16,608 bases of DNA from JBLHKS01 sp047620505. Lineage in GTDB: Bacteria; Verrucomicrobiota; Verrucomicrobiia; Verrucomicrobiales; DEV007. How positions within the stretch are numbered: position 1 is the stretch's first letter; each line of letters opens with the position of its first letter. Shown here in pieces: positions 1-7,286 of this stretch. Location of the stretch: assembly GCA_047620505.1 (NCBI GenBank), contig JBLHKS010000154.1:1-16608 (forward strand). Reading direction: 5' to 3'. Position numbers and translations under genes: made by a program. The notes under the pieces are model-generated. The model ran no database searches. It saw only the letters and a program-made list of their open reading frames with translations, and was not told where the DNA came from.

Positions 1-117
1 AGCCTGAAGTCAGCAGCGCGCGGATTTCGGTCCTTTGCCAACTACCGCATTCGAATCATGTTTTTCTGCGCAAAGTTAGATCTCTTTCCGTTAGATAGTT
101 GCCACGAAAATCCCTGA
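1..117 (+). CDS. Transposase C-terminus, ISL3-like (partial, cut by window edge)
   Basis: Frame 1 is open from the first base to a TGA at 115-117. It encodes 38 residues, including ARGFRSFANYRIRIMFFCAK. The pattern of R-G-F/Y-R-x-F-x-N-Y-R-x-R-I followed by a hydrophobic stretch and a short tail is what I know from the extreme C-terminus of DDE transposases of the ISL3 (IS204/IS1001/IS1165) group. The catalytic DDE residues would lie to the left, outside the window, so I cannot judge whether the element is intact. The stop codon lies inside the presumed terminal repeat (101-123), which is common in compact insertion sequences. The family call rests on recalled motif similarity. An unrelated protein tail is possible, but the adjoining GAAGAGCC end supports the reading. 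Confidence 0.6.
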   Translation, partial: SLKSAARGFRSFANYRIRIMFFCAKLDLFPLDSCHENP

Positions 118-123
118 AGAGCC
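101..123 (+). mobile_element. Right terminal inverted repeat of an ISL3-like insertion sequence
   Basis: The transposase reading frame ends inside a sequence that closes with TGAAGAGCC at 115-123. Its reverse complement begins GGCTCTTCA, matching the GGCTCTTC-type ends known from ISL3-family elements. The exact inner boundary is a guess because the left end is outside the window. If correct, the element ends at 123, and the 8-base target duplication typical of the family would be 124-131. This puts the insertion about 115 bases upstream of the gene at 238. Confidence 0.45.
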
Positions 124-135
124 GAAAACTCTGGA

Positions 136-150
136 AGATCCCTCGGATCT
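136..150. repeat. Short inverted repeat downstream of the IS end
   Basis: AGATCC (136-141), a 3-base loop and GGATCT (145-150) form a perfect 6-base stem in the spacer between the insertion-sequence end and the gene at 238. It could weakly stop transcription leaving the element, but there is no clean T-run after it (GTTTCC follows), so I do not call it a terminator. Nothing else recognisable was found in 124-237. Confidence 0.3.
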
Positions 151-237
151 GTTTCCTACCAGACCGGCAAGCGTCGAACTTTCGCGCATCCTCGCCCGAA
201 TTGTGAACTCGGATGAATTCCAGCAGCGCTCAAAGCC

Positions 238-1047
238 ATGAAGAATTTTGTATTTCTCTTTTTGTTCAGGCTGATGGGCTCTTCCGGATTCGCGCAGGAT
301 CTGGAGATGCGATCCTATCACGTCTACCTCGAAGAACTCGTCGGCCTGAAGACCTGGGATACCAAAAAACTGAGCGACTTGACCGCGTTCGCTGATTTCG
401 TCGAAAAACGGCTCCCTGCGATGCGGCTGCAACCGGATGCGGCGTTCTTCGATGTCCGCCCGCTGATCGAGATGGATCTAGGCGAATCCGGATTCGCGAT
501 CTGGAACGAGGAAACGCGCGTGCTCACCATCCGCGGCCCGGCTGAGGCCCTTGAGAAACTGGACGAGAACCTGCAGGGCTGGACGGTTGACGAGGATCGT
601 CCGATGCGGATCGCGATCGAAGCGATTTGCGTTCGAGCACACAGCCCGCCGGACCCGTCGAAACTCCTCGCAGGTCAGCCGACGCTCCAGCAGCTGCTGG
701 CGGACGGCATGTTCGGCAAGCCTGAGTTGGTCCACGTCTCCGCTGTTCGGTCAACGTCAGGCCACCGAGCGAAGACCGAAGCCAAGGACCTCCCACAAGT
801 CACCTTCAGCATGCTTGAGGTGGACCCGGTCTCGGAGCCTGGCGGAATTGTCATCGACCTGAATTTGAACTACGAACTGATGGTCCGTGACGGCCCCACT
901 TTTAATCAGGCGACGTCCTTCACGCTCAGCAGTGATCATCCCATGGTGCTGCAACTTGGCGGAAGCGGGACTCCAGCTGACCCTGCGTATTTTCTGGTCG
1001 TGCGGGCGTGGTCTGAGCTGGCCGACGGCGAGGAAGTCGAGCACTGA
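238..1047 (+). CDS. Exported hypothetical protein
   Basis: This 269-residue protein has a typical signal peptide: MKNF, a hydrophobic run around residues 4-13, and a likely cleavage after the FAQ at about residue 20, giving a mature chain beginning DLEMRSYHVYLEEL. It is probably periplasmic or outer-membrane associated. The middle (VLTIRGPAEALEKLDENLQ, about residues 95-113) resembles the short beta-alpha-beta repeats of secretin N-domain-like proteins, in which a VxxTP/GP segment is followed by a helix; this is only a resemblance. The C-terminal part (about 195-262) looks beta-rich, with an LQLGGSG segment. There are no cysteine pairs or catalytic motifs I recognise. The ATG at 238 is chosen because it begins the signal peptide; no Shine-Dalgarno sequence precedes it. 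The next gene starts 68 bases downstream on the same strand, so the two could be co-transcribed. Confidence 0.8.
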   Translation: MKNFVFLFLFRLMGSSGFAQDLEMRSYHVYLEELVGLKTWDTKKLSDLTAFADFVEKRLPAMRLQPDAAFFDVRPLIEMDLGESGFAIWNEETRVLTIRGPAEALEKLDENLQGWTVDEDRPMRIAIEAICVRAHSPPDPSKLLAGQPTLQQLLADGMFGKPELVHVSAVRSTSGHRAKTEAKDLPQVTFSMLEVDPVSEPGGIVIDLNLNYELMVRDGPTFNQATSFTLSSDHPMVLQLGGSGTPADPAYFLVVRAWSELADGEEVEH

Positions 1048-1115
1048 TAAGCGGAGCGCGACAAGGAGCGAATTGAACGGAACAAGTCGCGCTAATTCCA
1101 AAGAATTGTTGAGCT

Positions 1116-3413
1116 ATGATCGAACGTTTTCCTACAATCATAACTGCTGCGCTGCTTCTTGCGGCTAGCGCATTGGCTGAAACGCCATCGCAACAGATCG
1201 ATAGGCTGATTGAGTCAGAACTTGCTAAGCAGAGCATCGATCCTAACCAGGCGATCGATGATGAAGTTTTCATTCGACGCGCGTATCTCAATATCGGGGG
1301 AAGGATTCCAACGATTGAAGAAGCAGAGGCGTTCAACACCCATGAAGACCGAAGCCGGCTGATTTCAGAGCTGCTTCAAAGCGAGGCGTTCGTAAGTCAT
1401 TTTTACAATTTCTGGGCCGATCTTTTTCGAATCCAGGAAGACGTCAAGCCGCAGAGAAACAACAACTACCGTCATTTCCAGCTCTGGATTAAAAACGCGA
1501 TCCGGGAGAACATGCCTTACGACGAATTCGTTTATCGGATCGTCAACGCGCGCGGCAAGAGTTGGGAGTCGGGCACGATCGCCTATTACTGGCGGGATCG
1601 CGGGATGCCGCTGGACAACATGTCGAACACCGTTCGCATCTTTCTGGGCACCCGCCTCGAATGCGCGCAGTGCCACGATCATCCCTTCGATCGGTGGACG
1701 CAGATGGACTACTACAAGATGGCGGCCTTCAGCTATGAGCTGGGGAGTATTTTTCTGGCAACGTCGTTTCACGAGAATCGAAACGCCTACATCGCGCTGC
1801 TCGAAGAACAGGCTCGCGAAGCGTATTTGGAGGCGATCGGCAAGGGCGATAATTTTCCGGTTGTCGATCTGTTAGAGCAGCTTCCGAAGCGGTTGGAGCG
1901 AGCCGTCGAGAACCGAGCCAAGTTGCTCCGCCCAATGGTTGGCGTCGTGATGGAGCCGGACGAATTCCGCGAGCTTGTTAAGAAGGGCTGGGCAGCTGCT
2001 GGCGCAAAACTCGAGCTGAAAGCCGGCGCGCAGCAGGCCGCGAGAGATCTTTACCGACCGCTTGCGGTGATGGGATTGACCGAGCGAGAGCGGACGTTGC
2101 GCCTGCCGCACGATTACCAATACGATGACGGGGAGCCGGGCCAGGAGATCTTTCCGGCCTCGATGTTTGGCAATCCAGCTAAGCCTGAAGACCACGGCGG
2201 AGTGAGGGCGGAGGCCTACGCCAGGTGGATGGCCTCGTCGGAAAATCCGCGTTTCACCCGCGTCATCGCCAATCGACTTTGGAAGTTCGCGTTCGGTGCC
2301 GGGATCTTCGAGCCGACCGATGATCTGGCCGATAACACCGTGATCAACAATCTTGAGCTCCTCGCGTTTCTTGAGCAGCTGCTGACGGAGATGGACTACG
2401 ACATGAAGGGATTTCTTGAGGTGATTTTCAACACTGAGGCCTGGCAGCGAGCCGCCAGCGAAGAACAATCTTATCTTGGACAACCCTATCACTTTGCCGG
2501 GCCGAAACTTCGCCGGATGTCGTCTGAGCAGATCTGGGATTCGCTTGTCGCGCTGACCGTCCCTAACGCCGATCAATATCGGCCTTCTCAGCGGAATCAG
2601 CTCGTAAGCTTGGAGGAGGAACGCCTTGTCTGGGATAGTTTGGAGGAGAAGAACTTCGACGAGTTTGCGGCGATGATGAACCGGCTCGCGGCGCTCGGCC
2701 AGCGGTTAAACCTGGACCGATCGCGTCTCGAAAGCTCCCTGGAAGAGGCGAGACGGGCAGGCGACAAGGATCGGATGAGAGAGCTGGCCGCTGAGATTTC
2801 TGCGCTGACTACCCAGTTCAGAGGCAAGGTCGAGGAACTTGGTTGGTCCGAGTTATACAAGGTTAAGAACGAAGGCACGCTCCTGACACGAGCGTTAGCC
2901 AGAGACTACGCACCGCCTGCTTTCGATTCAGTTCCAGACGTCAGCATTCCTCCTCCGCCCGCTGAGCTGACGGGAATCGAGCGCCGGAATTGGAGCGCTG
3001 AAATGAGCGAGGAGCTGAAAAAATTTCGTCGCACGGCCGGGAAAATGGCGCGCGCTTCCGAACTTCGCATGCCGGCCCCGCGCAGCCATTTCCTGCGCGC
3101 CTTCGGCCAGTCGGATCGAGAGGCGATCGATAATTCCAACAACCTGGCGTCCGTTCCTCAGGCCCTCGCGTTGTTGAACGGCCCAGTCATCGATAATCTC
3201 GCCAGCCCGTTTTCCCCTTTCGGCCGCCGACTCCAAGCGACGGAAGATCCTTCAGAAAAAGTGCGGCTGATTTTTCTGGGAATGCTGACCCGCGAACCCT
3301 CCGAGCGCGAACGCCGACTCGCCCTGACCGAGATCGAAAAAAACGGCGAAGAGGGAATCCGGTCGCTGGTCTGGGCCTTGCTCAACACTCAACGATTTCT
3401 TTTTGTCGATTAA
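1116..3413 (+). CDS. DUF1549/DUF1553 exported protein with a CxxCH motif
   Basis: This 765-residue protein has a signal peptide (residues 1-21, ending SALA). The DUF1549 part follows (about 24-260) and contains the family hallmark CAQCHDHPFD at 183-192, with Cys183, Cys186 and His187 forming a CxxCH that could bind c-type haem. A DUF1553 part follows (from about 365), beginning with the NPRFTRVIANRLWKFAFG segment. A helical, charged stretch (about 525-590) interrupts the C-terminal half. These proteins are abundant in Planctomycetota and Verrucomicrobiota, are probably periplasmic, and often sit beside DUF1501 proteins or cytochrome domains linked to polysaccharide breakdown; their reaction is not established. 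No DUF1501 partner or separate cytochrome domain is visible here, so the gene is a solitary example. The ATG at 1116 begins the signal peptide. It is a strong phylum marker but has no evident link to the lipid cluster. Confidence 0.9.
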   Translation: MIERFPTIITAALLLAASALAETPSQQIDRLIESELAKQSIDPNQAIDDEVFIRRAYLNIGGRIPTIEEAEAFNTHEDRSRLISELLQSEAFVSHFYNFWADLFRIQEDVKPQRNNNYRHFQLWIKNAIRENMPYDEFVYRIVNARGKSWESGTIAYYWRDRGMPLDNMSNTVRIFLGTRLECAQCHDHPFDRWTQMDYYKMAAFSYELGSIFLATSFHENRNAYIALLEEQAREAYLEAIGKGDNFPVVDLLEQLPKRLERAVENRAKLLRPMVGVVMEPDEFRELVKKGWAAAGAKLELKAGAQQAARDLYRPLAVMGLTERERTLRLPHDYQYDDGEPGQEIFPASMFGNPAKPEDHGGVRAEAYARWMASSENPRFTRVIANRLWKFAFGAGIFEPTDDLADNTVINNLELLAFLEQLLTEMDYDMKGFLEVIFNTEAWQRAASEEQSYLGQPYHFAGPKLRRMSSEQIWDSLVALTVPNADQYRPSQRNQLVSLEEERLVWDSLEEKNFDEFAAMMNRLAALGQRLNLDRSRLESSLEEARRAGDKDRMRELAAEISALTTQFRGKVEELGWSELYKVKNEGTLLTRALARDYAPPAFDSVPDVSIPPPPAELTGIERRNWSAEMSEELKKFRRTAGKMARASELRMPAPRSHFLRAFGQSDREAIDNSNNLASVPQALALLNGPVIDNLASPFSPFGRRLQATEDPSEKVRLIFLGMLTREPSERERRLALTEIEKNGEEGIRSLVWALLNTQRFLFVD

Positions 3414-3492
3414 AAGTAGGATGGTTGCCAACCGCGTCTGCGGGCGACCCGCGCATCAATCGGGGAAAAATGGAAGAATCGACGTCTTGTTC

Positions 3493-3521
3493 TTGAGATG
3501 AGAATCTCCAGGTCTTATTAA
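3493..3521 (+). promoter_or_regulatory. Candidate sigma70-type promoter giving a leaderless transcript
   Basis: TTGAGA (3493-3498) and TATTAA (3516-3521) are separated by exactly 17 bases and match the consensus boxes at 5 of 6 and 4 of 6 positions. The -10 box ends only seven bases before the ATG at 3529, so transcription would start at or within a base or two of the start codon. A 5-base-stem inverted repeat, GAGAT-GAGA-ATCTC (3495-3508), overlaps the -35 box and could be a small operator. The rest of the 3414-3528 spacer shows only a weak hairpin (GCGGG/CCCGC, 3440-3452) without a T-run. Confidence 0.4.
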
Positions 3522-3528
3522 CGCTCTC

Positions 3529-5175
3529 ATGGAAGCCAAATCGCAGGTGTCTTCGCTGGCCCAATTCATCAACGAGAATCTGTCTGATCTAACCGGGCCT
3601 GACGATGCCCCGCTCGTCGTTCTGGCTCCGTCAGACTCCTCGTGCTCTCGGCAAGAGCAGATTGAGTCGCTTGAGACGGCCGTTAAAACCTGGGCGGAGC
3701 GCCCAGATCAGCGTTTGATCCTGGTGTCCAGCGCCGCAGTTTACGGCCCGGATTACCGCAGCACCGAGTTCGTAACCGAAGAAGTAGAACGAGGGTCGTG
3801 GATCAAAAATGCTGAGTCCGATTGGTGGGCCGAAGTCGAGGCTACCGTGCTCAAAGCCGCTGCCGACAGGGCAGACGAGGTGCTGATCCTTCGACCACCG
3901 ACTTTCATCGGCGGCGCATCGGATCGTTTTTCGCATGGATTGAGCAGGGCGCGATTCGCATTCCCGACGGCCGGATTCGATCCGTGCGTGCAGGTGGTCA
4001 GCGCCGCTTCCGTCGCGAATTGCGTGCGCGCCGCTTTCGAAAAACAGCTGACCGGAATCTACAACATCGCGTCGGAAGACGTCGTTCCTCTCAGCGTGAT
4101 CCTGAAATTCCTCGGAACCTGGGCCCTTCGTTTTCCCCGAACTTTCCAGCAGCTGCTGCGCCCGATTCTCTTCAGATGGATCGACGGAATGAAGTCGATC
4201 GCCCAACTGAATTTCACGCGATACCCGAACACTGCCTCTGGCAAAAAATTCGCCGGTGCAACGGGCCTGACCATCTCAACGCGCGACGAACTCCAGAAAC
4301 TGCGCCGCGAGCGGCATCCGGATGCGACGGAGGAAAAGAACCTGCCCGAATTCGATCCGTTCGGCTACGTTGATTCGTTTCGGAAATCTCGGGGGCGGAC
4401 GATTCATTCCTTCTTCGAAAAAATTTACTGGCGAATCGAGCGAAAAGGCTTCGAGCACATTCCGAAGTCTGGCCCCGCAATCATCGCCGGGCCTCACCGA
4501 GGTTTCATGCCGCTCGATGCGGTGATGCACCTCCATTTGATTACGAAGTACGCGCGCCGCCTGCCTCGATTCCTCATCCACCCGACCTTGGTCAAATTTC
4601 CGGTTCAATCGCGGTTCTTTCGTCGGTTAGGCGGGCTCCTGGCTTGCCAGAAAAACGGAGACTGGGTCTTAGAAAATGACGGTTTGTTAGGGGTTTTTCC
4701 GGAGGGCATCCGCGGGGCCTTCAAGATGTACAAAGACGTCTACGACCTCGGCAAATTCGGTCGCCCGGACTACATCAAATGGTCGTTAAAATATCGTGCG
4801 CCGATCGTCCCCTTCGTCGTGCTCGGGACCGCGGAAATTTTCCCGATCTTCGGCAAGATCAAATGGAACTGGTTTCGGCGATACATGGAATGGCCGTTCC
4901 TGCCGATCACGCCGACTTTTCCGTTCCTGCCAGTTCCGCTGCCTTCGAAATGGCACGTCCAATTTCTCCCTGCCATTGATCCAACTGAGGCCGAAGCTGA
5001 GGCGCTCGAAACTGGCGAAAATCCCGAAATCCTGATCGCTCGCCGGGTCCGCGAATCGATCGAAGCAGCGACTAAAGAAATGCTGGCGAAAAGGAAATCG
5101 ATTTTCCGTGGGTCGGTTTTTGGCGACGAGAAAGACGGCCCAGCCGCGATCGAATCCGAAGGCGAAATCAGTTAA
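3529..5175 (+). CDS. Degenerate SDR/epimerase domain fused to an LPLAT-type acyltransferase
   Basis: This is a 548-residue two-domain protein. Residues about 28-250 resemble an extended SDR/NAD-epimerase (SSAAVYGPD at 67-75, LILRPPTFIGG at 119-129, GIYNIASED at 176-184). However, the usual N-terminal Rossmann strand with its glycine-rich loop is absent, and the YxxxK site is replaced by a segment containing Trp99-Trp100. An in-frame TGA at 3499-3501 rules out a longer start. Residues about 295-500 are a lysophospholipid acyltransferase-like domain with GPHRGFMPLD at 321-330 (His323 and Asp330, spaced as HX6D rather than the standard HX4D) and the FPEG block at 390-393; this spacing is closer to MGAT/DGAT-like members. 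It is probably a membrane-surface acyltransferase moving an acyl chain to a glycerol, sugar or other acceptor. It runs convergently into the lipid cluster, and its stop overlaps that of the last cluster gene by 8 bases, suggesting a functional link without proving one. Confidence 0.75.
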   Translation: MEAKSQVSSLAQFINENLSDLTGPDDAPLVVLAPSDSSCSRQEQIESLETAVKTWAERPDQRLILVSSAAVYGPDYRSTEFVTEEVERGSWIKNAESDWWAEVEATVLKAAADRADEVLILRPPTFIGGASDRFSHGLSRARFAFPTAGFDPCVQVVSAASVANCVRAAFEKQLTGIYNIASEDVVPLSVILKFLGTWALRFPRTFQQLLRPILFRWIDGMKSIAQLNFTRYPNTASGKKFAGATGLTISTRDELQKLRRERHPDATEEKNLPEFDPFGYVDSFRKSRGRTIHSFFEKIYWRIERKGFEHIPKSGPAIIAGPHRGFMPLDAVMHLHLITKYARRLPRFLIHPTLVKFPVQSRFFRRLGGLLACQKNGDWVLENDGLLGVFPEGIRGAFKMYKDVYDLGKFGRPDYIKWSLKYRAPIVPFVVLGTAEIFPIFGKIKWNWFRRYMEWPFLPITPTFPFLPVPLPSKWHVQFLPAIDPTEAEAEALETGENPEILIARRVRESIEAATKEMLAKRKSIFRGSVFGDEKDGPAAIESEGEIS

Positions 5176-6271
5176 AATCCGGAGTCAGCACGACCCGCTT
5201 GAGCGGAGTGCCCGTTCTCCAGTGATCCTCGAAAACTGCTTCGATTCGGCTCATCGGTTGTTGATCCACGAAACCGCTGGTCGCGACTTCGCTGTTCAGA
5301 ACGCTGTCGAGGATCTCCGGGTAGCGCTCCGCGACGCAGCCCCAGCTCCCGCGCAGCTCCGCATCGAACGCGGACAACCTGGAAATGTTGTAGGAGATTT
5401 CATCTGGACTGTAGCCGACGATCACGATCATCCCTGTGTAACTCAGAAGCTGGAGAGCGAGTTCCTGGCCCGATTTCGAGCCGCTTGCTTCGAACGTTTT
5501 CCAGCCCCACTTCGGCTCGACCTTGAGCCTTCGTGCCGTCTTCCAGAATTCCTTCTGCACCTCCCAATCTGACTTCTCGGTCACGTTGATCACGGCGTCG
5601 CATCCGTGGTCCATCGACCTCGCGAGCTTCTCGTCGTTTCGACCAATTCCGATGATCGTTTCGGCACCCATTTTCCGACACCACTGAGCCAGGTAAAATC
5701 CGCAGCCGCCTGTGACCCCGATGATGACGACTTTGTCGCCTGGCTGAATATCAGCGCGGATTGCGGCCTGATACGGAGTCGAAATCGCGTCCGCAACGAC
5801 AGCGAGATCGGCCAGCGAATGACCTTTGCGATCCGCGACCGGGCAAAGTTGCCTGGCCGGAACGACGATGTGGCTGGAGAAACCTCCGAAGTTACCTAGG
5901 CTGCTTCCAGGCATTTTCTGGCGGACGCATCGGTTCCCGCGGCCGTTCAGACAGAGCTCGCATTTTCCACAGGATAGAATTGTTGGAACGATGACTTCTT
6001 TCCCTATCCACTCGCTTTCGCCGGCGATCACGGTGCCGGAAATCTCGTGGCCCAGCGTGATCGGAGGCGGGTTTACGGTTTTGACGTCCGTGTAGAAAAA
6101 ACTGAGATCCGAACGGCAAACACCGCAGGCGGCGATCTCGACGAGCGCTTCGCCAGGCTTCAAATCCGGGGTTGGAAAAGAAACGTGTTCGAATTTTCCG
6201 CCCTCGCCGTCTTTGGGGCCTTCGACCATTTGCCACGCGTGGATTTCGTCAGGAAACTGCGGATCGTTCAT
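5168..6271 (-). CDS. Zinc-dependent alcohol dehydrogenase, 6-hydroxycyclohexenecarbonyl-CoA dehydrogenase-like
   Basis: This is a 367-residue medium-chain dehydrogenase. Visible features are the catalytic-zinc ligands Cys49 (CGVCRSD) and His75-Glu76 (GHE), the structural-zinc cysteines 101, 104, 107 and 115, and the nucleotide loop GVTGGCG at 185-191. The length and the blocks PPITLGHEISG (69-79) and GGFSSHIVVPAR (129-140) strongly recall the Had/BzdX enzymes of anaerobic benzoyl-CoA degradation, which oxidise 6-hydroxycyclohex-1-ene-1-carbonyl-CoA with NAD. The ATG overlaps the TGA of the upstream hydratase gene (ATGA), so the two are translationally coupled. The hydratase-then-dehydrogenase order is that of bzdW-bzdX. 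No benzoyl-CoA reductase or ring hydrolase is in the window, so the enzyme probably acts in biosynthesis here, either on a cyclic starter or as a stand-in for a beta-ketoacyl reductase. The family assignment is firm; the substrate is inference. Confidence 0.8.
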   Translation of the reverse strand: MNDPQFPDEIHAWQMVEGPKDGEGGKFEHVSFPTPDLKPGEALVEIAACGVCRSDLSFFYTDVKTVNPPPITLGHEISGTVIAGESEWIGKEVIVPTILSCGKCELCLNGRGNRCVRQKMPGSSLGNFGGFSSHIVVPARQLCPVADRKGHSLADLAVVADAISTPYQAAIRADIQPGDKVVIIGVTGGCGFYLAQWCRKMGAETIIGIGRNDEKLARSMDHGCDAVINVTEKSDWEVQKEFWKTARRLKVEPKWGWKTFEASGSKSGQELALQLLSYTGMIVIVGYSPDEISYNISRLSAFDAELRGSWGCVAERYPEILDSVLNSEVATSGFVDQQPMSRIEAVFEDHWRTGTPLKRVVLTPDFN

Positions 6272-6975
6272 TCTCTATTCTTTAAATTGGCGGCCGAAAG
6301 CTCAACCAGAAGCTCTTTGTCTCTGCGGCGAGCTTCGTCGGCAGGAAGCCGGTTTTTCACTCGCTCGATCAAATCTTTGGTGAGGTAGCCTAAAGATTTG
6401 TCGAGTAAATCAATCTCTTTTCGCCAAGCTGACTCAAATTCTCTGCCGTCCAGAATTCGACTAACAAAGCCTAAATCGAACGCGCGTGACGCGGTCATTT
6501 TTTTGCCCAAAAGCAGAATTTCTAGCGCGACTGATGAAGGAAGTTTTTCTTGAACGAGTTCGATCCCGCCCCAAGCCGGCAGAACGCCCAGGCCGCATTC
6601 AGGAAGCGCGAAGACGGATTTTTTTGTAGCCCAGCGCACATCGCAAGCCAGCGCTAACTCCATTCCGCCGCCTAAGGCCAGTCCGTTCACTGCAGCAATC
6701 GTCAGGCCCGGAAAGTCCCGAATTCGAGAGACAACTTCCTGACCGCGATCCGCAACTGCCTCGACATTCGGGCCAGCGATCTCATCCAAGTCCGCTCCCG
6801 TGCAAAACGAGCCTCCAAGCCCAGTGATCACGAGGGCAGGGGAGCGAACTTCGTCCAGCGCCTGAACGAACGCTTCGAGCATTTCCAAAGTCAGAGCATT
6901 TCGGGCAGCCGGTCGATCAATCTTGATCACCTCAACGCCAGCAGCTGCTGGCTCTAATTGAATTGATGAGCTCAT
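6268..6975 (-). CDS. Enoyl-CoA hydratase/isomerase family protein
   Basis: This 235-residue crotonase-fold protein is slightly shorter than the usual 255-260. The oxyanion-hole segments GSFCTGADL (55-63) and GLALGGGMELALACD (98-112) are present. Both catalytic glutamates of true hydratases are kept: Glu106 in GGGMELA and Glu126 in ALPECGLG. It should therefore add water to, or remove it from, a 2-enoyl thioester. The coupled downstream gene is a Had-like dehydrogenase, so a cyclohexadienecarbonyl-CoA hydratase (Dch/BzdW)-like role is one possibility; ordinary enoyl-CoA hydration is the safer reading. The gene starts 19 bases after the zinc-ribbon gene and its stop overlaps the dehydrogenase start by four bases. 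The ATG at 6975 is the natural start, with MSSSIQLEP leading into the first strand. Confidence 0.85.
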   Translation of the reverse strand: MSSSIQLEPAAAGVEVIKIDRPAARNALTLEMLEAFVQALDEVRSPALVITGLGGSFCTGADLDEIAGPNVEAVADRGQEVVSRIRDFPGLTIAAVNGLALGGGMELALACDVRWATKKSVFALPECGLGVLPAWGGIELVQEKLPSSVALEILLLGKKMTASRAFDLGFVSRILDGREFESAWRKEIDLLDKSLGYLTKDLIERVKNRLPADEARRRDKELLVELSAANLKNRE

Positions 6976-6994
6976 TTTCGTTGAGGCTGCGATA

Positions 6995-7282
6995 TCAAGA
7001 ATGAGCGATAATCATGGAAATGATCCAGATACCAATCATCACGACCAGAAAAGCGAAGAGGCAGCCAACTTTAAAGCTAATCGCATCGAGCGAGGTCTGT
7101 TGCCTCGCCAGTTTTCCGAGAATGTGTTTCAGCGCACGCTCGGTGGCGTCGCCAGCATCTTCCTTATTTTCAGGAGGCGTTTTGTTGGGGGCGTCGCTTG
7201 AAGTCCCGCAGTTCCAACACAATTCGAATTGCGGCTCAAGCTCTTCACCGCACTTCGGACACACCCAATTTATCGGAATCAT
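6995..7282 (-). CDS. Small zinc-ribbon protein with a C-terminal membrane anchor
   Basis: This is a 95-residue protein. Four cysteines in two CxxC knuckles (Cys8, Cys11, Cys22, Cys25; CPKC and CWNC) make a zinc-ribbon at the N-terminus. A charged linker (about 30-50) and an amphipathic helix (about 46-70) follow, then one hydrophobic segment (73-93) that almost reaches the C-terminus, as in a tail-anchored protein. The ribbon would face the cytoplasm. It begins four bases after the stop of the ketosynthase-like gene and ends 19 bases before the hydratase gene, so it is clearly part of the operon. I recognise no specific family or function; a scaffold placing the soluble ACP enzymes at the membrane is one possibility. 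It is a real gene because of its tight spacing and ordered motifs. Confidence 0.75.
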   Translation of the reverse strand: MIPINWVCPKCGEELEPQFELCWNCGTSSDAPNKTPPENKEDAGDATERALKHILGKLARQQTSLDAISFKVGCLFAFLVVMIGIWIISMIIAHS

Positions 7283-7286
7283 CGGC

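Noticed and set aside
1648..1704. Calling the CxxCH in the DUF1549 domain a functional cytochrome c
   Set aside because: The motif is a fixed feature of the family and haem attachment is not established; it is noted only as a possibility.
1872..2576. Long antisense open frame (234 codons) opposite the DUF1549/DUF1553 gene
   Set aside because: It is a shadow of a well-supported gene, is rich in Arg, Leu and His from reverse-read codons, and has no domain motif.
3440..3452. Hairpin GCGGG-CGA-CCCGC as terminator of the DUF1549/DUF1553 gene
   Set aside because: The 5-base stem has no following T-run; A-rich sequence follows about 20 bases later.
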